A stretch of DNA of 64,000 nt from Paenibacillus silagei (GCF_017874735.1 NZ_JAGGLV010000016.1:106912-170911); one strand, 5' to 3'; shown: positions 24,995 to 34,188, counted from the first letter of the stretch. The notes: generated by a model not told the origin, from the sequence alone. Made by a program: numbers and translations.

Positions 24995-25060
24995 ATGGTA
25001 TATTCAGGTCTCACCTGATATGCATAGAGGCAACATATTAAGATACAAGGGGGATACACA

Positions 25061-26803
25061 ATGAACCGCAAGAGTACTAAGACGATCTTCACACTCCTGC
25101 TGATGAGCTCAATGCTGATCGCCGGTTGTGGAGGCAACGGCAATAATGCAGCCAACAATACGACGCCTAACAACTCAGGAACTACACCTGATGCTACTGC
25201 CGCAGCAGATGATACGGCTCTAGATACCTCACCGGCTACATTCACCTTCTTCGGTGCGGATGCCAGCCCGAACTGGAACAAGATGCAGGATGATGTAGGT
25301 AAAGCGATTACGGAGAAGACAGGGGTTACCCTTGAAGCTGAATTCGATGTAGGCAGCGGCGGCGGCGACCAGAAGATTGCGATGATGGCGGCGAGCGGCG
25401 ACGTTCCTGATATTATTTTCGCTAAAGGAAGTCTGAGTACCCTGGTGGATGCGGGACTGATCATTGATATGACGGACCTGATTGACAAATATGGCCCCAA
25501 CCTCAAGAAAGTCTACGGCGAGAACATGAACCGTCTGAAGTACAGCCTGGACGACCAGAGTATCTATCAGATTCCTACGAATATGGGTGTCGGCCAGAAA
25601 TCCTTCGATGCCACAGGCGGATTTGAAATTCAGCATCGTGTGCTTAAAGAGCTTGGCTATCCGAAGGTGCGGACTGTAGCTGATTTTGAAAAGGTGCTTA
25701 AGGATTATGTGAAGCTGCATCCGGAAACCGATGGACAGCCTACCATTCCGCTGACGCTGAACGCCGATGACTGGAAGATTATGATCACCGTGACGAACCC
25801 GGCCTTCACTACAACCGGCGCGCCGGATGATGGTGAATATTATGTGGACCCTGAGACCTTCGAAGCGAAGCTTCACTACAAACGCGCCGAAGAAAAGGAA
25901 TATTTCCGCTGGCTGAACGGGATGTACAATCAAGGCCTGCTCGACAAGGACACCTTCGTACAAAAGGATGACCAATACAAAGCGAAAGTGGCCAGCGGCC
26001 GTGTACTCGGTCTGATCTCCCAGGAATGGGAATACTCCGACGGTGAGAATGCCCTGAAGGCTGCCGGCAAAGACGAGTATACCTATGGACACTTCCCTGT
26101 AACCCTGACCGAAGAGTATAAGGATCATTCCTTCATGCAGACCGGTATCGACGGCTACGGCATTGCGATTACTACGGCAGCCAAAGATCCTGAGCGGATC
26201 ATCAAATGGCTAGACTGGATGTCCTCCGATGAAGGCCAGGTCCTGAGAACCTGGGGGATTAAAGATAAGCACTATACTGTGGATGCCAATGGCAAGCGTG
26301 AGGTTCTGCCTGAGATCCGTGACGGCCTAGCCAATGATACAGCGAACACTCAAAAAACAACCGGGATCGGCCAGTACCTGATCTTCGGTGCACGGTATGG
26401 CGACGGCGTGAAGGATTCAACAGACAACTATTACACCACAAGCTTCCCTGAGCAGATTGTTGCTTCGTACTCCGAAGCTGAGAAGGAATCCCTTGCCGGA
26501 TATAAGGCGACTACCTGGAAGGACCTGTTCCCGAAAGAGGATGAATTCCCTGTAAAAGAAACAGGTGCTCTGTACAACCTGCCGGTTCCGACAGACGGTA
26601 AATATCAGGTCATCTTCAAAAAGACCCAGGATATCGTACGTAAACGTATCCCGGAAGCAATTCTGTCCAAACCGGCTGATTTCGATAAAGTCTATGACGC
26701 CTTCCTGGCCGAGCTGGACAAAGCCGGCGCTCAGGATATGGAAAAAGAATTCACGGAGCTGGTGAAGAAGAGAGTATCCCTGTGGACAGGCAAAAATCTG
26801 TAA
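25061..26803 (+). CDS. Extracellular solute-binding lipoprotein, LplA-like
   Basis: 580 residues, ATG after AAGGGGGAT. The N-terminus is a lipoprotein signal: basic MNRKSTKT, a hydrophobic stretch and a lipobox LIAGC (lipidated C23), then a Thr/Asn/Ala-rich linker. The mature part follows the pattern of Paenibacillus LplA-type oligosaccharide-binding proteins (TFTFFGADASPNWNKMQDDVGKAITEKTG; periodic Trp-Leu-Asp motifs such as IIKWLDWMSSDEGQ). It catches the sugar outside the membrane for the two permeases upstream. Its own promoter with a perfect cre site suggests higher and glucose-repressed expression. Confidence 0.93.
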   Translation: MNRKSTKTIFTLLLMSSMLIAGCGGNGNNAANNTTPNNSGTTPDATAAADDTALDTSPATFTFFGADASPNWNKMQDDVGKAITEKTGVTLEAEFDVGSGGGDQKIAMMAASGDVPDIIFAKGSLSTLVDAGLIIDMTDLIDKYGPNLKKVYGENMNRLKYSLDDQSIYQIPTNMGVGQKSFDATGGFEIQHRVLKELGYPKVRTVADFEKVLKDYVKLHPETDGQPTIPLTLNADDWKIMITVTNPAFTTTGAPDDGEYYVDPETFEAKLHYKRAEEKEYFRWLNGMYNQGLLDKDTFVQKDDQYKAKVASGRVLGLISQEWEYSDGENALKAAGKDEYTYGHFPVTLTEEYKDHSFMQTGIDGYGIAITTAAKDPERIIKWLDWMSSDEGQVLRTWGIKDKHYTVDANGKREVLPEIRDGLANDTANTQKTTGIGQYLIFGARYGDGVKDSTDNYYTTSFPEQIVASYSEAEKESLAGYKATTWKDLFPKEDEFPVKETGALYNLPVPTDGKYQVIFKKTQDIVRKRIPEAILSKPADFDKVYDAFLAELDKAGAQDMEKEFTELVKKRVSLWTGKNL

Positions 26804-26848
26804 ATCCTAACGGGATGTAGCATGATCCAGAGTATAGCAGAAGGCAGA

Positions 26849-26878
26849 AGGGCCCGACTTAGGTCAGGGCCTTTTGCT
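26849..26878 (+). terminator. Weak terminator between binding protein and GH95 gene
   Basis: AAGGGCCCGAC and GTCAGGGCCTT pair with two mismatches, followed by TTTT. Probably partial, reducing but not stopping read-through into GH95. Confidence 0.5.
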
Positions 26879-26912
26879 GTATTCAGAACTTAGCACGAAG
26901 GGTGAGGAGAAT

Positions 26913-29294
26913 ATGGAAACTGAACAAAGGAAATCCGCATGGAAGCTCAGATACCGTCAGCCCGCAGCTGTCTGGGAAGAGGCGCTGCCGCTCGGGAACG
27001 GGCATATGGGGGCTATGGTATTCGGCGGTACGGATAAAGAGCTGATCTCGCTGAATGAGGATACCTTATGGTCCGGGTTCCCCCGGGATACCAATAATTA
27101 CGAAGCGCTCAGGTATTTGAAAAGAACCCGGGAGCTAATCGCTGCAGGCCAGTATGGGGAGGCCGAGGATATGGTGAATGCCCATATGCTGGGGGTCAAC
27201 GCCCAGGCCTATATGCCGCTCGGGGACCTGATTCTTACGCAGCCGGGCGCAGAGAACTATACAGCCTATGAAAGAGAGCTGGATCTGGATAGCGGAGTTG
27301 CCAAAGTGACCTATCAGACCAGCCAGGGAGGCTACACCCGTGAAGTATTCATCAGTACACCGGACCAGGTTGGTGTCGTGCATCTGACAAGCGATCAGCC
27401 AGGAGGCATTCAGCTGGAGCTGGCAATGGCCAGCCAGTTGCAGCACAGTGTTAGTCCGGGGGAGGGGAACAGGCTTGTGATGAAGGGACGCTGTCCTTCA
27501 CATATAGCCGACAATTACCACCAGGATCATCCGCTTGCGGTGCTCTATGAAGAGGGGCTTGGAGTATCGTTCGAGCTGCACCTGCACGCACAGGTAAACG
27601 GGGGAAGTGTCCGGTATTCCGCAGGCAAGCTGGTGATATCCGGCGCAGATCGTGTGCTGCTGCTGCTGGCTGCCGGAACGGACTATGAGGAGGTGCGGTC
27701 CAGAGCAAGTCATAGATCCGCTGCGTCAGCTCCGTATTCCGCAGCTATGCCAAGTCCGGCGGAGCTGTGCGCGAGCAGATTAAGCGCTGTGGCCGGTAAG
27801 ACTTATGAGGAGCTGTACGCACGCCACGTTGCAGATCATCAGGCGATCTTCCGCCGGATGGATCTGGAGCTTGGCGGTCACGAGGCGGATGAGCAGCCCA
27901 CCGATGAACGTCTGGCCGCATATCAGCAGGGGGCAGAAGACCCGGTGCTGGAAGCTCTGCTGTTCCAATATGGCCGCTATCTGCTGATGGGCAGCTCACG
28001 CGCCGGAACCCAGGCAGCGAATCTGCAGGGGATATGGAATGCCCATGTTCAGCCGCCATGGAACAGCAATTACACAACCAATATCAACACGCAGATGAAC
28101 TATTGGCTGGCTGAGGTCTGCAATCTTAGCGAATGCCATGAGCCGCTCCTTAAGTTGATTAAGGAGCTTAGTGAGACCGGGGCCAGAACGGCTGCTATTC
28201 ATTACGGGGCGCGCGGCTGGGTTGCCCATCATAATGTGGATCTGTGGCGGGCCTCCACACCGTCCGGCGGAGATGCCAGCTGGGCCTTCTGGCCCATGGG
28301 CGGCGTGTGGCTATGCCGTCACCTGTGGGAGCATTACGAATTCAACCCGGATATGAAGGTTTTGAGTGAGACCGCTTATCCGCTAATGAAAGGAGCTGCT
28401 CTCTTCTGCCTGGATTGGCTGGTGGAAGGACCGGAGGGGTGGCTCGTTACCAGTCCGTCTACTTCGCCCGAGAACCGGTTCATCACGGAGGATGGCAGAG
28501 CATGCAGTATCTCTATGGGTTCGGCCATGGATATGAGCCTGATCGCTGAGCTGATGCAGCACTGCCTGGAGGCTGCACGTATTCTTGGCGTGGATGCTGA
28601 ATTTCAGGAGGAGCTGGAGCAGACACTCACCCGTCTGTCTCCGCTGAAGATCAGCAAGAGCGGACGGGTGCAGGAATGGCTCTATGACTTCGCCGAAGCG
28701 GAGCCGGGGCACCGCCATGTCTCCCATCTGTACAGCCTGTATCCGGGCAGCCGGATTAACAGGCGGGACACGCCGGAGCTGCTGGAAGCCAGCCGCTTAA
28801 CGCTGGAGCAGCGGGTTGCTTCCGGCGGGGGACATACCGGCTGGAGCTGTGCTTGGCTGATTAACCTCTATGCCCGGCTCGCAGACGGCGATGCGGCTTA
28901 CGGCTATGTACGCACGCTGCTAACCCGCTCTGTCTATCCCAACCTGTTCGATGCGCACCCGCCGTTTCAGATTGACGGCAATTTCGGCGCGGCGGCCGGC
29001 ATTGCGGAGATGCTGCTGCAGAGTCATCTGGGGGAGCTTACGCTGCTCCCGGCGCTGCCGGGAGCCTGGAAGAATGGCCGCATCCGGGGTCTTAAGGCGC
29101 GCGGCGGGTATGAGGTGGACCTCGAATGGCGGGCCGGAGTTCTGGTATACGCGCGGATTACAGCCCGGTTCGATGGAACACTGCGGCTCGGCTATACGCA
29201 AGAGCTGAAGCTGAAGCTTGCAGACGGACGCCTCCAGACAGTGAGTGGTGCGCTTGAGGTTACGGCTGGCGGGGTGTATTGGGTGGAGGTGTAA
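26913..29294 (+). CDS. GH95 alpha-L-fucosidase (or alpha-L-galactosidase)
   Basis: 793 residues from ATG 26913, preceded by GGTGAGGAG. The N-terminus has the GH95 signature (PAAVWEEALPLGNGHMGAMVFGG, ISLNEDTLWSG). Catalytic residues known from Bifidobacterium AfcA are all recognisable: the general acid in TSPENRF (E520), the two Asn in NINTQMNYW (N390, N392) and the Asp in FQIDGNFG (D688). It is an inverting enzyme releasing alpha-1,2-linked L-fucose or a related sugar. No signal peptide is visible, so it acts on imported oligosaccharide in the cytoplasm. It ends the ABC-importer locus and so suggests the ligand, but no fucose catabolic genes are nearby. Confidence 0.92.
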   Translation: METEQRKSAWKLRYRQPAAVWEEALPLGNGHMGAMVFGGTDKELISLNEDTLWSGFPRDTNNYEALRYLKRTRELIAAGQYGEAEDMVNAHMLGVNAQAYMPLGDLILTQPGAENYTAYERELDLDSGVAKVTYQTSQGGYTREVFISTPDQVGVVHLTSDQPGGIQLELAMASQLQHSVSPGEGNRLVMKGRCPSHIADNYHQDHPLAVLYEEGLGVSFELHLHAQVNGGSVRYSAGKLVISGADRVLLLLAAGTDYEEVRSRASHRSAASAPYSAAMPSPAELCASRLSAVAGKTYEELYARHVADHQAIFRRMDLELGGHEADEQPTDERLAAYQQGAEDPVLEALLFQYGRYLLMGSSRAGTQAANLQGIWNAHVQPPWNSNYTTNINTQMNYWLAEVCNLSECHEPLLKLIKELSETGARTAAIHYGARGWVAHHNVDLWRASTPSGGDASWAFWPMGGVWLCRHLWEHYEFNPDMKVLSETAYPLMKGAALFCLDWLVEGPEGWLVTSPSTSPENRFITEDGRACSISMGSAMDMSLIAELMQHCLEAARILGVDAEFQEELEQTLTRLSPLKISKSGRVQEWLYDFAEAEPGHRHVSHLYSLYPGSRINRRDTPELLEASRLTLEQRVASGGGHTGWSCAWLINLYARLADGDAAYGYVRTLLTRSVYPNLFDAHPPFQIDGNFGAAAGIAEMLLQSHLGELTLLPALPGAWKNGRIRGLKARGGYEVDLEWRAGVLVYARITARFDGTLRLGYTQELKLKLADGRLQTVSGALEVTAGGVYWVEV

Positions 29295-29345
29295 AACTAT
29301 AAATATAATGGAAAATAAATCCGATAGTAATAGGAGGTAGCCTGT

Positions 29346-29387
29346 ATGACTAAGGGAGATTTATTGATTAAAATTAGAAGCCAGTGA
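29346..29387 (+). CDS. 13-codon mini-ORF with a strong ribosome binding site ahead of the LXG toxin
   Basis: AGGAGG at 29332 followed by ATG 29346 and codons MTKGDLLIKIRSQ, then TGA, 28 bases before the toxin start. LXG toxin operons normally carry small helical partner genes (Lap proteins) in this place; this may be a remnant of one or a leader peptide. Expression is unproven. Confidence 0.35.
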   Translation: MTKGDLLIKIRSQ

Positions 29388-29415
29388 GTTTTAGCATTCG
29401 GCGGAAAGGATGGTT

Positions 29416-31500
29416 ATGGCATCAACAAAGCTAGTATTTAACGAAGATGAAGTCAAGCGCCTGCAATCGAAGATCGGCCAGGTGAGTCAGGACACAAACC
29501 GGCTGTATCTTCAATTGAAGGGCCAGTCCAGCAGCTGGGGCGGCATCCCCATGGGCGACCATCTGGTCAAGGCCCAGGTCCTGATCAATGAATTAACCGT
29601 AGAAGCGGAGAAATTAGAGGATATCATCCGCGTCGCCTTGAGAGGCGTCTCGGAGCTGCAGGAAGAGAATAAGCAGCAGGCGGAGAAGCTGACAGGGCAG
29701 TTTAATCTTTTGTTCGCGGCCTTCGGAAGCTTGGGGCTGCAAGCAACCGCCGGACGAGTCTCCATTCCTGAATTTGTGCAGCGAAGTGCGACCAATCTCA
29801 TTACTTCGATTGCCGCTCTATCGGGAAAAGATGAGCTCAGCAGGGACCCGGTGGTGCAGCAGCTCAGGAATGTCATTCAAACCTCCGGTCTGCTGACCGT
29901 AGAGAGTATCGCTGCGCAAAGTAAGCTGAACGATATTTTCGCGGCACGGAATGAGATCGCCAAGGCCCAGATGGCCTTTAAAGTGTATCAGGCGTTCGGA
30001 AACCAGGCGCAGATGACGGCTGTTCATGCACAGGCGGAAGAAGCCCGGCAGAAGCTGGCTTCTCTAGGCGTAGCCAAGATCTACTATGAAACCGGTAAGG
30101 ATCTAAGCCCGCATTACAAGCAACCAGCGGTTACTGCCTGTGAGTATGATCCATCGATCACGGCGGAGAAGGTTCCGTTACTACATAACGAAGAATATTT
30201 ACTGCTCCTGCGGCTGGCGATGGAGAAAACCGCCGCGGGAGCGTATGCTCGTAGTCAGCTTGCGGCGAAGCGGCAGGAGATTCAGCTTGCAGCCGTTCTT
30301 AAGCAGGTGCAAGAGCAGATCGAAGCAGAGCGGCGGTTGAACGCACCTCCGCTCACGCTGCCAGATGGCACGCCAATTACCGCAGACAACAAGGAAAACG
30401 AGACCACATTGGAATTTTATCAGGCGAAAGTCTATGTGCCGAATGAATATCTCACTCCGATGTACACCAGTTATCTGGGATGGCTGGATAACACGTACGG
30501 CCTCACGAAATGGGAGAGCAAGGTCCGTCAGTCGGGAGATGTAGTGCTGGCTTTTACCGAAGGATTGATGAAAGAGGTCGTCATGGGCGTGGCGGATACG
30601 GCAACCTTTGCCTTCAAGCTGGTTGTGGACCCGGTCAAAACCACCACAGAAATGAAGCAGCAAGCACAATATCTGATTGACCATCCCGAAGTGCTGGTGG
30701 AAGCGGCGAAGATGGCATATCATCAGTTTGACGAGGGCACACCCGAAGAGAAGGCGAAAATGCTCGGTTCAGTCGCATCCATCCTTGTCCCCGGACTACA
30801 GGTCACCAAAGCAGGCAAAGTGGGCAAAGTGCTAGGCGAGGTAGAAGACGTCGTCAGCCAAGCGGCGAAGGATGCCCTGCAAGGGATTAAGCAGAAGCTG
30901 CCGAACCTGGGTCCGGTGATGCAGACGCCGGAAGGGTTTGTTTTCAAGATAGGAGAGATCCCCGATACTCCAGCAATGCCGAAAACGCCGGTGCAGCAGC
31001 GGTATATGGATGGGTTGGAAGGGAAGGGTGAAGTTCCCAATAAGACTTTTGTCGATAATTCATTTGATGAGGCAGGAAAACTAAAACCGAATGTGAAGTA
31101 TAAAGCTGGTGAGCACCAATACGATTATGAAACAGATCATCTGGGTAGAATTGAAAACTTTAGTACGGATGATTTAAAATTAACGGCAAGAGATGAACGT
31201 TTACCACATGACGCAAATACGCCAGGAAAGGAGTCAGGTGACCACGCAGGTCATTTGGCAGGAGATAGATTTGGCGGCTCGCCAGAGATTGACAACCTTG
31301 TATCTCAGTCAAGTAAGGTGAATCTAAGTACGTATAAGAAAATAGAAAATGAATGGGCAAGGGCTTTAAATGCCAAACCGCCGAAACATGTTACTGTTGA
31401 CGTAAAAATAAAATATGATGAGGATTCGCTTCGACCGTCTAGCTTTAATGTAACCTACACAATAGATGGTGAGCTAAAAGTTTTCGATTTAATAAATTAA
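29416..31500 (+). CDS. LXG-type polymorphic toxin with C-terminal DNA/RNA non-specific endonuclease domain
   Basis: 694 residues from ATG 29416, which has GGAAAGG at a proper distance (ATG 29410 is too close). The N-terminus (1-220) is an all-helical LXG/WXG-like domain with an SSWGG turn, used for export by a type VII (Esx) system. The middle (about 430-480; TPEEKAKMLGSVASILVPGLQ) looks like a pre-toxin TG segment. The tip (about 545-694) has the Endonuclea_NS_2 pattern YETDHLGRI and GDHAGHLAGDRFGG (H613) with NLVSQSSKVN. B. subtilis YeeF has the same architecture. From about nt 31030 the DNA becomes AT-rich, so the tip was probably swapped in with its immunity gene. No type VII secretion genes are in the window. 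Confidence 0.88.
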   Translation: MASTKLVFNEDEVKRLQSKIGQVSQDTNRLYLQLKGQSSSWGGIPMGDHLVKAQVLINELTVEAEKLEDIIRVALRGVSELQEENKQQAEKLTGQFNLLFAAFGSLGLQATAGRVSIPEFVQRSATNLITSIAALSGKDELSRDPVVQQLRNVIQTSGLLTVESIAAQSKLNDIFAARNEIAKAQMAFKVYQAFGNQAQMTAVHAQAEEARQKLASLGVAKIYYETGKDLSPHYKQPAVTACEYDPSITAEKVPLLHNEEYLLLLRLAMEKTAAGAYARSQLAAKRQEIQLAAVLKQVQEQIEAERRLNAPPLTLPDGTPITADNKENETTLEFYQAKVYVPNEYLTPMYTSYLGWLDNTYGLTKWESKVRQSGDVVLAFTEGLMKEVVMGVADTATFAFKLVVDPVKTTTEMKQQAQYLIDHPEVLVEAAKMAYHQFDEGTPEEKAKMLGSVASILVPGLQVTKAGKVGKVLGEVEDVVSQAAKDALQGIKQKLPNLGPVMQTPEGFVFKIGEIPDTPAMPKTPVQQRYMDGLEGKGEVPNKTFVDNSFDEAGKLKPNVKYKAGEHQYDYETDHLGRIENFSTDDLKLTARDERLPHDANTPGKESGDHAGHLAGDRFGGSPEIDNLVSQSSKVNLSTYKKIENEWARALNAKPPKHVTVDVKIKYDEDSLRPSSFNVTYTIDGELKVFDLIN

Positions 31501-31511
31501 AAGGAGATTGG

Positions 31512-31982
31512 ATGATGACAAAGGTATTTGAAGATTATTTTTCAGAACTACAAGCAGATATGGTGTCAATTTGTCTTGAGTATGTGAGTAATAAGGCAGA
31601 TATGATATATATATATGGTTCTAATGAATTTGGACAATTTAGTACAGATGTATTTTACCAAATTAATAATTTTATTGTTAAAAAACATAAGGTTAATGAT
31701 GCAGTTTCAGACACTGATAGTAATTCAAGACCTGTTTATAATATTTCGAAAGAAAGACAAGTTGCTTTACTTAACATCTTAAATAAAAATCTCCGTGAAA
31801 TTAGTGATTTATGCAAAAAAAATAATAGGGAAATGCCTACAGAGATGAAATTGACTTATGATGTATTTAAGAACAAATTAGATGCTCGTTACAGTTACGA
31901 GATAAAATATACAAATGATCCTGAAAAATTATCTAGTCATATATTTGATGATTGGTTCGAAGAAGTGGGCGGAAAGTTATAG
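31512..31982 (+). CDS. Immunity protein, YezG/DUF600-like
   Basis: 156 residues, ATG 31512 (or 31515) after AAGGAG, 11 bases after the toxin stop. The sequence (SNEFGQFSTDVFYQINNFIVKKHKV, then FKNKLDARYSYEIKYTN) matches the general pattern of the DUF600/YezG family, whose B. subtilis member neutralises the LXG nuclease toxin YeeF. It is acidic and strongly AT-rich, like the toxin tip. It should bind and block the nuclease in the cytoplasm. The assignment rests on position and overall pattern. Confidence 0.75.
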   Translation: MMTKVFEDYFSELQADMVSICLEYVSNKADMIYIYGSNEFGQFSTDVFYQINNFIVKKHKVNDAVSDTDSNSRPVYNISKERQVALLNILNKNLREISDLCKKNNREMPTEMKLTYDVFKNKLDARYSYEIKYTNDPEKLSSHIFDDWFEEVGGKL

Positions 31983-32025
31983 TTTACAACCTGGGCGACA
32001 GAATCGTACAAGACAACCTAAAATG

Positions 32026-32064
32026 CCACAATGCGAGCTAATCGCCCGTGTTGTGGTCTTTTTT
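32026..32064 (+). terminator. Terminator after the toxin-immunity pair
   Basis: CCACAA and TTGTGG outer arms, GCGA/TCGC inner arms, then TCTTTTTT. Confidence 0.8.
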
Positions 32065-32158
32065 ATCCTCTATGTGTTATGACGGGTAAAGGAGCTACAC
32101 AACTTCTAAGTGGTTTTACAGCACCTTAACTTGTAATCTAATTCAAAGGAGATTTTTA

Positions 32159-32572
32159 ATGTTTACAGAATTTGATGACTATCTTTCAGGATATTTTACG
32201 GATGATTATTGGTATGATGAAGGTTTTTTAATTGCACAGGAGATGCTGCTAAAATTCTCCCCACAAGATTGGGGGGAATTATCAAATGGAGTGTTAAATA
32301 AGCCGATAGAGTGGCAAAGAAAATTAGCTTATTGTTTGCATAATGAATCTAGCATGGATGAATTGAATATGTTGTTGAAACTGCTAGATACTGATGATGA
32401 AGAGCTACTCGAAATCTGTGTTGATTCATTAAGAAGTTTTACTAGTTCTGAAAGTAAAAAACTGATATTGAAAAACCCTTCACTTCTTCAGAGGATTTAT
32501 GAGTTAATCCCCAATTCAGGGGAAGCGACAAAAAAAGTATTTCAAGCTTTTCTAGAGAAGATACAGAGCTGA
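32159..32572 (+). CDS. Probable orphan immunity protein, HEAT-like
   Basis: 137 residues, ATG after CAAAGGAGA. The protein is acidic and helical (PQDWGELSNGVLNKPIEWQRKLAYCLHNE, then LLKLLDTDDEELLEICVDSLRSF), like short HEAT-repeat immunity proteins; Imm30 is one possible family. It follows the toxin-immunity pair after a terminator and is equally AT-rich. Such second immunity genes often protect against toxin tips lost from the locus or used by neighbours. No toxin is linked to it here; a short open stretch (about 32085-32130, ending LLSGFTAP then stop) could be a toxin remnant but is too short to tell. Confidence 0.6.
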   Translation: MFTEFDDYLSGYFTDDYWYDEGFLIAQEMLLKFSPQDWGELSNGVLNKPIEWQRKLAYCLHNESSMDELNMLLKLLDTDDEELLEICVDSLRSFTSSESKKLILKNPSLLQRIYELIPNSGEATKKVFQAFLEKIQS

Positions 32573-32613
32573 CGATATTAATAGCAGCAAGGGGGATGCT
32601 TAATTGTAATTCG

Positions 32614-32875
32614 TACAACTAAATCGTCCGATGTGCCGCCAAATCTCCGTTTAGATGTAGTTCGTGCAATTAAAATGCCCCTATACCTGGGTTTTCGCCC
32701 ATCCGGGTAAATTTAGTTGTACAGACTACAATTAGAAGAGGAAATCTACCCGTTTCACTGTTTTTAGTTGTACAGACTACACTTATCCCTGTTTTCCGCT
32801 ACGAACGCAGCCTTATACCTTACCGTTTTTAAGGAATGAAATCACTTGTTTAATTCTGATGCTCTACTAAGGTGG
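32614..32875. repeat. Modular hairpin element, copy 2 (related copy at 16886)
   Basis: Modules TACAACTAAA...TTTAGATGTA (32614-32659), TGCAATTAAA...TTTAGTTGTA (32665-32721) and TACAATTAGA...TTTTAGTTGTA (32727-32772) are followed by a fourth opening TACACTTA. The tail TTCTGATGCTCTACTAAG matches the tail of copy 1. Order, linkers (GTTCG, CAGAC) and inner sequence agree with the xylA-xylB copy. Confidence 0.8.
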
Positions 32876-33048
32876 GATACCAAGATGAATCACTTTAAGT
32901 GTTATTTCACCGAATATAATGGACAAGAATGACTGGTGTAAGTTCACGTTCTTCAGATCGGGGTTGTAAACATGGCAGGATTGGCATTTACTATAGAGTA
33001 CATACGGCTACGGCCGATGATATAGATTGCAGGAGGCGCGGGGATCAT
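32876..33048. other. Non-coding leader before the transglutaminase gene
   Basis: An open frame runs through it in phase with the next gene, but there is no ribosome binding site before 33031 and no recognisable protein sequence. Probably leader and promoter; no clear -35/-10 seen. Confidence 0.4.
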
Positions 33049-34188
33049 ATGGGGAAGAGACAGGGATCGCTGTTGAAGACGGCGGTTGGACTTATGCTTG
33101 TGTTTGCTGCTTTACCGCCTGCGACGTACTGGGGATACGAGCATGCGTATGCTGCAGCGGATTCGGCGGTGGTGCAGACGACACAAGGAATGACGCAGAA
33201 GCTGGCTGGAGCGATGAGTAACCGCAGAGAGACGATTACCTTCACTTATCAGGGCAAGACCGCCAAGCTGAAGAGTGAGATCCAGACGGCAATTAATCAG
33301 GCGATGGGGAGCGATCCGTACCTGTATTATATTATTGACAGCTATGCCTTCTCCTACCGCGGAAGCACGCGCGCTGTTCATGTGACGGTTCAGGTGGAAT
33401 ACCGGGAGACGCTGCAGCAGACGGCCTATGTGAACAAGCAGGTGAAGGCTATTCTGCAGCAGATCATAACACCGGGCATGAACAATCACCAGAAGGTAAA
33501 AGCGATCCACGACTGGGTCGTGCTGAATCTGGAATATGATCACTCGCACCGCAAATACACCGCTTATGAGGGACTTCAGACCGGGAGTGCGGTCTGCCAG
33601 GGCTATACGCTGCTAACCTATAAGCTGCTGCTGGGGGCGGGGATTCCGAACAGAATTGTGGAAGGGACGGCCAGAGCGGCAGATGGTGTGACCCAGTCGC
33701 ATGCCTGGAATCTGGTGCTTATGAACGGGGCATGGTATCATCTCGACACCACCTGGGATGACCCGGACCCGAGTCCGGAGGGCGGAATCAGCACGCTCTA
33801 TTATATGAGGACGGATGCCCAGATGCGCCTTGACCACACTTGGACGAAGTCCTATCCGGCGGCCTCCACCAGTTATGCCCAGACCTTGACTAAGCTGGTC
33901 AATCAAGGGGGCCAGGGGGTGGAGGCATACAAGACGCTGCAGAAGGACCTCAATTACTGGCTGTACGAGGAGAATCAGGTGGTTTCGTCGGCGGAACAGC
34001 TTAAGGAGCTGGCGAAGCAGGCGGCAGAGGCCGGACAGCAGTCGCTGCTCTTCCGCTATCGCGGAAGCGACAAACTGCTGAGGCAGGATCTGCAGGTGCT
34101 CTACGGGCTGGGACTGAATAACCTGGCCTTCAACAGTTCGCCGTTCGAGAATACAGGAGATCTTAAGGTATATGTGACCTGGAAATAA
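33049..34188 (+). CDS. Secreted or membrane-anchored transglutaminase-like protein
   Basis: 379 residues from ATG 33049, with AGGAGG 12 bases ahead. A basic start MGKRQGSLLK, a hydrophobic segment and AYAAADS suggest a signal peptide cut near residue 36. The transglutaminase-like cysteine-protease domain has the full triad: C183 in GSAVCQGYT, H218 in SHAWNLV and D233 in HLDTTWDDP. It is preceded by a helical region and followed by a C-terminal domain of about 120 residues. In Bacilli such proteins act at the cell surface, perhaps cross-linking or cleaving peptides, but no substrate is known. It stands alone, with a convergent secreted-protein gene after it. Confidence 0.88.
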   Translation: MGKRQGSLLKTAVGLMLVFAALPPATYWGYEHAYAAADSAVVQTTQGMTQKLAGAMSNRRETITFTYQGKTAKLKSEIQTAINQAMGSDPYLYYIIDSYAFSYRGSTRAVHVTVQVEYRETLQQTAYVNKQVKAILQQIITPGMNNHQKVKAIHDWVVLNLEYDHSHRKYTAYEGLQTGSAVCQGYTLLTYKLLLGAGIPNRIVEGTARAADGVTQSHAWNLVLMNGAWYHLDTTWDDPDPSPEGGISTLYYMRTDAQMRLDHTWTKSYPAASTSYAQTLTKLVNQGGQGVEAYKTLQKDLNYWLYEENQVVSSAEQLKELAKQAAEAGQQSLLFRYRGSDKLLRQDLQVLYGLGLNNLAFNSSPFENTGDLKVYVTWK

